Shown here in pieces: positions 60,001-64,000 of a DNA stretch of 64,000 nt. The position numbers and the translations under genes were made by a program. The first letter of the stretch is position 1, and the number at the start of each line of letters is the position of its first letter. Source of the DNA: Styela clava. Its lineage: Eukaryota > Chordata > Ascidiacea > Stolidobranchia > Styelidae. The notes beneath the pieces are model-generated. The model was given only the letters and a program-made list of their open reading frames with translations, was not told the origin of the DNA and ran no database searches. Location: NCBI RefSeq assembly GCF_964204865.1, contig NC_135257.1:12112151-12176150 (forward strand). The letters run 5' to 3'.

Positions 60001-60666
60001 ACGGGGGTTTTAATCATCTTAGATGAATAACTGGTTGATTATTCCTATTTACTCGAGCTGAAATACCATACTGTCCATCAGACGCCTCCTCCTCCGAGGT
60101 AAATACGAAATTTTATCGCTTATATATATATATCATAGGCAGTGGCGTATCTACGTAGAATGGCGCCCATGGCAACGTCTAACAAAGCACCCCTTGATAG
60201 TTGTTTGACAATTTATAATGACTCTTATTGAATTGAGGTACTTGTACCCTATTATTTGACTAAAAATACGAGTTTTAATTATTCCCAATTTAAAATTATT
60301 TTATTGAAACTTTTTTGATTATTACTTTTTCGCAGTCTTTGCGCCCCTGTTCAAACGGCACCATGGCTGCCACACCCTAGATACGCCACTGATCATAGGT
60401 GCATTTCCATACTGCCTTTAGCTTCGTACCCTATGTCAGCAATATTAAAACCAACATTTTTTTAAAATAGTGTTTATACCCATTGTATTGACTAACATTA
60501 TCCAAAACTAATTACAATTTGGCCAACTTACTTCGGGATTATAATCAGCAAGAAGCTTCCTTGCTAACTTTGCTTCGTCGCTTTGGAACTCCTTGAAGGC
60601 GTTGCCATATTGAAAAAGCAACACAAATGCTGCGAATAGCAAAATACGCTTAAAATTTAGTTTCAT
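54055..60666 (-). CDS. Nicotinic acetylcholine receptor subunit, non-alpha, muscle gamma/delta/epsilon-like
   Basis: Eleven exons close in frame to 504 residues: 60532-60666, 59076-59150, 58404-58558, 57847-57955, 57410-57530, 56614-56817, 55816-55972, 55599-55735, 55092-55186, 54670-54867, 54055-54183. These receptors are pentameric acetylcholine-gated cation channels of muscle and nerve membranes. Signal peptide 1-23 ([20 protein letters not shown] then GNA). The Cys loop is [15 protein letters not shown] (13 residues between cysteines). M1 is [21 protein letters not shown]2 and after is [20 protein letters not shown] then [13 protein letters not shown], very like vertebrate gamma/delta subunits. 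M4 is near [20 protein letters not shown]. No vicinal Cys pair is in the loop-C region (exon 56614-56817), so it is a non-alpha subunit. Odd points: WTPR where WxPD is usual, and Glu at M2 11'. Confidence 0.93.
54372..54482. mobile_element. MITE (GGTACTCC family), best copy, in last receptor intron
   Basis: The ends GGTACTCCTGAAGTATGTGC and (reverse complement) GGCGCTCCAGAAGTATGTGC are inverted repeats. The flanks ATAATTTT at 54364-54371 and 54483-54490 are identical (8 bp). The interior is itself palindromic ('caagatggcgcacaacct' against 'aggttgtgcgccatct') around 'catagtatgtgtaccaggtt'. 111 bp. Confidence 0.85.
57083..57400 (+). mobile_element. tRNA-derived SINE, best copy, in a receptor intron
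   Basis: The head 'gcggtgtggctcaacgggtt' (box-A-like TGGCTCAACGGG) and 'gggttcgcaagttcgattcg' (box-B-like) form a tRNA-like part about 90 bp long. The family body follows ('ggattgctggactcctcgcc', 'gtcgttgggtggttcacgta', 'gagaggccgtggttcgccat', 'cggctttcctctcccccggg') and a tail 'aaatcctatcctatt'. The tRNA of origin is unclear (a long-variable-arm type is possible). It is inserted opposite to the receptor gene, and its tail ends within about 10 bp of the receptor exon 57410-57530 donor site. Confidence 0.85.
59957..59998 (+). mobile_element. SINE fragment
   Basis: 'gcggattgctggagtcctcg', then 'ccgtct', then 'catgtaaccgct' matches the SINE body with a deletion. It lies in the first receptor intron. 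Confidence 0.5.
60140..60391. mobile_element. Short hAT-type element in first receptor intron
   Basis: CAGTGGCGTATCTACGTAGA at the left and (reverse complement) CAGTGGCGTATCTAGGGTGT at the right share 14 bases. The flanks ATCATAGG at 60132-60139 and 60392-60399 are identical (8 bp). 252 bp, 141 bp before the signal-peptide exon (60532-60666) in plus coordinates. Confidence 0.88.
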
Positions 60667-60680
60667 CTCCTAAACAAAAT
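60667..60680 (-). promoter_or_regulatory. 3' splice acceptor immediately before the receptor ATG
   Basis: On the minus strand 'tatattttgtttag|gagATG' puts an acceptor only three bases before the start codon, so the 5' end of the mRNA must come from an upstream non-coding exon or a trans-spliced leader. Confidence 0.5.
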
Positions 60681-62500
60681 ATAGTAAATTGATCTTATTC
60701 ATATATATTTCTCTGTAGTCAACAAATCAGCCTTTCTAAGCATACCTTACAATCAGCATACCACTGATTATAAGGGTTTAATAAGTTTTGTCGGAGTTAT
60801 TCGTTTCCTTATTTTCTAAACACTAAAAAATCAATGAATATGTGCTACTGAACTTAAAAGTACCCCTTTCTATGTTATTGGCTTCAAAATCAATACAATT
60901 TCACTAACAGTAGCAAGGCCGCCAACTTAAAAATCTCACTGTTACTTCGGTCTTCGTTTAATCAGCTCTAATAACTCATTGGCCTATGACAAACTAAACG
61001 ATTGTCGTCACCGAATCCCGCTGCGTTTCGGAAATCCTCTTGGGACTATTATTTTACTATCATCTCCTGAACTCTGTGCCGTACAAATCTCACTTACCAG
61101 AGTTCACAGAAAGACACTGATCGAAATTCAATTCGCTCTTTACTGATTGGATTTATCAAACGGAAATGTGCGTTTCGCACTAAACCTTATCTTCATGGCA
61201 ACAGCTGCATTTCAAGTGCCTACCGACAGCGACAATCGAGTGTGGTGAGAACATTTATCTAAGATTCATATTTCGCCAGGAATGTTCTATGCCTGCACAC
61301 AACTCAGTTGAGAACTCGCGGCTACGGAAGAAAATATGTAACAGCATCAACTGATCAGTAACTTTTACATCTTTCTTACCAGTGACACAGAGAAGAAACC
61401 CGCAAATGCGAACGCAATCTTTCCACAGTCGATAATTGCCTAATAGGACCCTGCCCCGCGGTTTGTAGTGATATTGCGGCATACATACCACAGCACTCAT
61501 CTTTGTGCAATTTGTTTATATCGGCATCTCAGATCAGTAATAAAATTGACGTATGATAACGAATTGCTTATTAAATGAGGATAAAGTTAACGCAAAGACT
61601 AATAAGCTATACTTTCGTATTTGTCGAACATCGTATAAAGATTCCAAATGCCTAATAAACTTATACATACTCAAATCTGACAATACGAAATGTGAAAGAA
61701 TAGCAAAAACGCTACATGTTACATCGAGCGCTTGTGGCGAGGAACAACTGTGAGTGACGATAGTCACTCCATACTTATGATTTTAGGTGTATGGAAGTAC
61801 TAACATCCCGCATTAGGTGAATGGGCGCTTTCAACTATCCCGACCTACTCTCCAGAACTCAATTTGTTTAGCCTTCGTTAATTAGATGTGCATTATTCTT
61901 TGTAAACATAAATCTCGGGAACAAAACTGTTAAATCTACACATACTTTGTTGCTGTCGAATGTAGTGAACGAACCTTTGTTGTTTGTAGTGCACCGTCTC
62001 TCATTATTGTAATACAATGTTAACCACGACTGACACAATCATGCATGACCGCACAAACAGATTGCTTTCTATTCCCAATGTTCGCCTACAGCTACATTTA
62101 TACTATACTTTATGATAGTCACCACATGTAGAACATATCAGTTAGTGCCGTAGTTACAATTCATATGAAAATATATAAAATGTATCGATATTTTAACAAT
62201 TTCATCATACATATACGTTCGTATTACTATACGCATGCATGCTCGACGGGTGTTACGCAAGGTGAAGTCGCAAGTCTTGAGTAGACCCGAACATTACTTT
62301 CCAGTGTTTGCTCCTTTTTGAAATATTTTTTTGTTTTTCTATCCAACGTGCTCACGCGATGGTTTCCTCATCCCTTGCATCTTTTCCTGGTTCTCTCTAC
62401 TATTTATTGCAAACTTCTTCAGTATAGAAAAATAAATCAAAGTTCTAAAATCTAAACCCTGTATTCCGCACGTGCATGAACAAAATCACAGTACTCTTTT
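60681..62500. other. Intergenic region upstream of the receptor gene
   Basis: No exon is recognised. Frames at 61255-61500 (minus), 61534-61767 (minus) and 61553-61753 (plus) are uninformative. Promoter elements for the receptor should lie here if it is not trans-spliced, but I cannot point to one. Confidence 0.35.
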
Positions 62501-62515
62501 CGTCATTATAGAAAC

Positions 62516-63994
62516 ATTTATTATCAAAAAAGAAAACGAAATTAACAGAAGAGCTTCTCTCAATAATACTGCGGTACAAAACACATAAAAAGCATCCGAA
62601 TTTAGCAATATGGGTGACCCACTGGTGTCCAAAGTACTATAGAATGCTAATGCTAGAATCAACGTCCGATAACAAAAACAGTGTTTGGACCTTTTGTGCA
62701 AAAGTGGTTAGCGTATCTTGATGTACGAAATTGGAATGTACCGTAGATAAAATGTAAATACAAACATATAAAAAAAAATAGTCATGGAAAAAAGAATCGA
62801 TTAACACTCACAGAAAATTTGGTTATCCCAACATGATAATAATAATAATAAGTATTTCCAGTGAATTCATTTTAAATGAAAGAATAAACACTATGCACTG
62901 AATAAGTCTATATATACATGCATACAATTCGATGTCGATAACTACTCAGTTTGGTAAGAACAGAATCTTTTAACATCAGAATAGCCGATGCAATTTATTA
63001 CACCATATCTTCGGTTTGCAGCCAAGATCCAAACCAAACTTCCAACTAGCAATTGAGCTCACGCGAAGTACACTTAATCACACTCGAAACGAGTATGTCA
63101 AAAATTAAAAAATGAATCAACATGAATTAAGTTTTCTTTTTCTGTCTTATTGCTTGTCTAGTTCCCCCAACTGAAAGAAATGAGAGCGGCCATGCACATT
63201 CATACATGATCAACATCCAAACGAACACAACATAATAATAATAATAATGATGAACAAAATTAAAAGGTAAGTAAAGAATAAGTTGTATATGCAAATAAAA
63301 AACAACAAGAAGAGACGACCGATGTCTTTACACATGAACATTAAATGTGTGTGAATAATTTAAAATTTGCTTATATTAGAGAACAATATATATTTAGAAC
63401 AATATATTCTGATACAATATATATGAAATATATACAGAAAATAGACTTAAAATCTTAATTCAATCAAGTTAAATTATTGAGAAATGTTTTTTTTTTCTAA
63501 GAAAGGACTACTTGATGCACACTATGCAGTTTTCAAAATTGGATCTGAGAGTTGTACTTGTAAATATGTAATCAAGTGGAATGGTCAATATAGATTGCAT
63601 CATTGATTTATTTATAGTAAACTGCGACAATCTGATTCGATTTCTGCCCAATTAACTATCATAAAAGGTTTTTGCTACTACATAAGTTACAGAGCAACGC
63701 CATTTATATTTTTTCTCACAAATAAATTCTATTGTTGGATACAAAATTCGACAAATAATTTACATTTTCTGCTTGAAAATTGATAAATGTTTCACACATA
63801 TTCATCCATCTTTATCCAGTAGAATAGCAAAGGTCCTGCGCTTGATTGCTCTCTTGCTGCTGTAACTTCACACTGAATATCAGCATATCGTCTTCAATAA
63901 ATCATCGTCGATGTTTTCCATCTTGAGATCCACCTAATTTTTTGAATAATTTCTTGCCTTTCGAAATAAAGCTTCCCTTTTTCCGTTGGGAAAC
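62516..63994 (-). CDS. Probable last exon and 3' UTR of an unknown gene
   Basis: At the right edge, minus strand, 'ttttag|GTTTCCC' gives an acceptor after which 30 codons read VSQRKKGSFISKGKKLFKKL then GGSQDGKHRR and a stop (TGA at 63902-63904); the coding part is 63902-63994. The remaining ~1.4 kb down to an AATAAA (TTTATT on plus) near 62516 has no gene and several short 'ataataataata' runs (62838 and 63233), as expected of a long A/T-rich 3' UTR. The basic KGKKLFKKL tail is not family-specific. The rest of the gene is outside the window. Confidence 0.4.
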
Positions 63995-64000
63995 CTAAAA

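Noticed and set aside
1-64000. CRISPR arrays, operons of bacterial type, rRNA genes
   Set aside because: No regularly spaced short repeats with unique spacers, no Shine-Dalgarno-led gene strings and no rRNA-like conserved blocks. All coding evidence is eukaryotic and spliced.

Overview
This is a window of animal nuclear DNA: AT-rich, intron-containing and dense in transposable-element relics. The host genes are typical of animals: Mediator subunit MED19, an AP-4 beta adaptin, an SLC5 sodium/monocarboxylate-type transporter, a muscle-like non-alpha nicotinic receptor subunit and a CUB-domain membrane protein. Together with the short-to-medium introns, this suggests an invertebrate deuterostome. 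My best guess is an ascidian tunicate, but that is inference and nothing in the window proves the species. No bacterial, organellar or CRISPR features were seen.

Layout. 1-26.6 kb is almost gene-free and built from nested mobile elements: an inverted repeat carrying a THAP-finger fragment, tRNA-derived SINEs, hAT-type elements with 8-bp target duplications, a pogo/Tigger transposase piece, a degenerate tRNA-Gly(CCC), a 1.6-kb palindrome, a decayed ORF with transposase-like and ubiquitin-protease-like parts, a ~185-bp tandem repeat interrupted by a LINE-like insert, and a 5.25-kb long-inverted-repeat element (20132-25381) with a perfect 9-bp target duplication. 26.7-29.8 kb holds two intronless plus-strand genes, MED19 and an AP-4 beta-like adaptin, each with a 3' splice acceptor just before the ATG. 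30-33.5 kb is mostly relics, including a Merlin/ISXO2-type transposase fragment. 33.6-39.8 kb is a six-exon plus-strand gene for a secreted-signal/CUB/transmembrane protein with a long basic tail. 41.5-50.6 kb is a 14-exon minus-strand SLC5 transporter. 54.0-60.7 kb is an 11-exon minus-strand nicotinic receptor subunit. The right edge holds the probable last exon and long 3' UTR of another minus-strand gene.

The exon models for the three multi-exon genes were built by hand from GT/AG sites. They close in frame: 573, 668 and 504 residues. At least ten hAT-type elements were bounded by TIR plus matching 8-bp flanks, four of them inside transporter introns, one in the CUB gene and one in the receptor gene. 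The genes are not an obvious functional cluster. The receptor and transporter are both plasma-membrane sodium-permeable proteins on the same strand, but this looks like chance adjacency.
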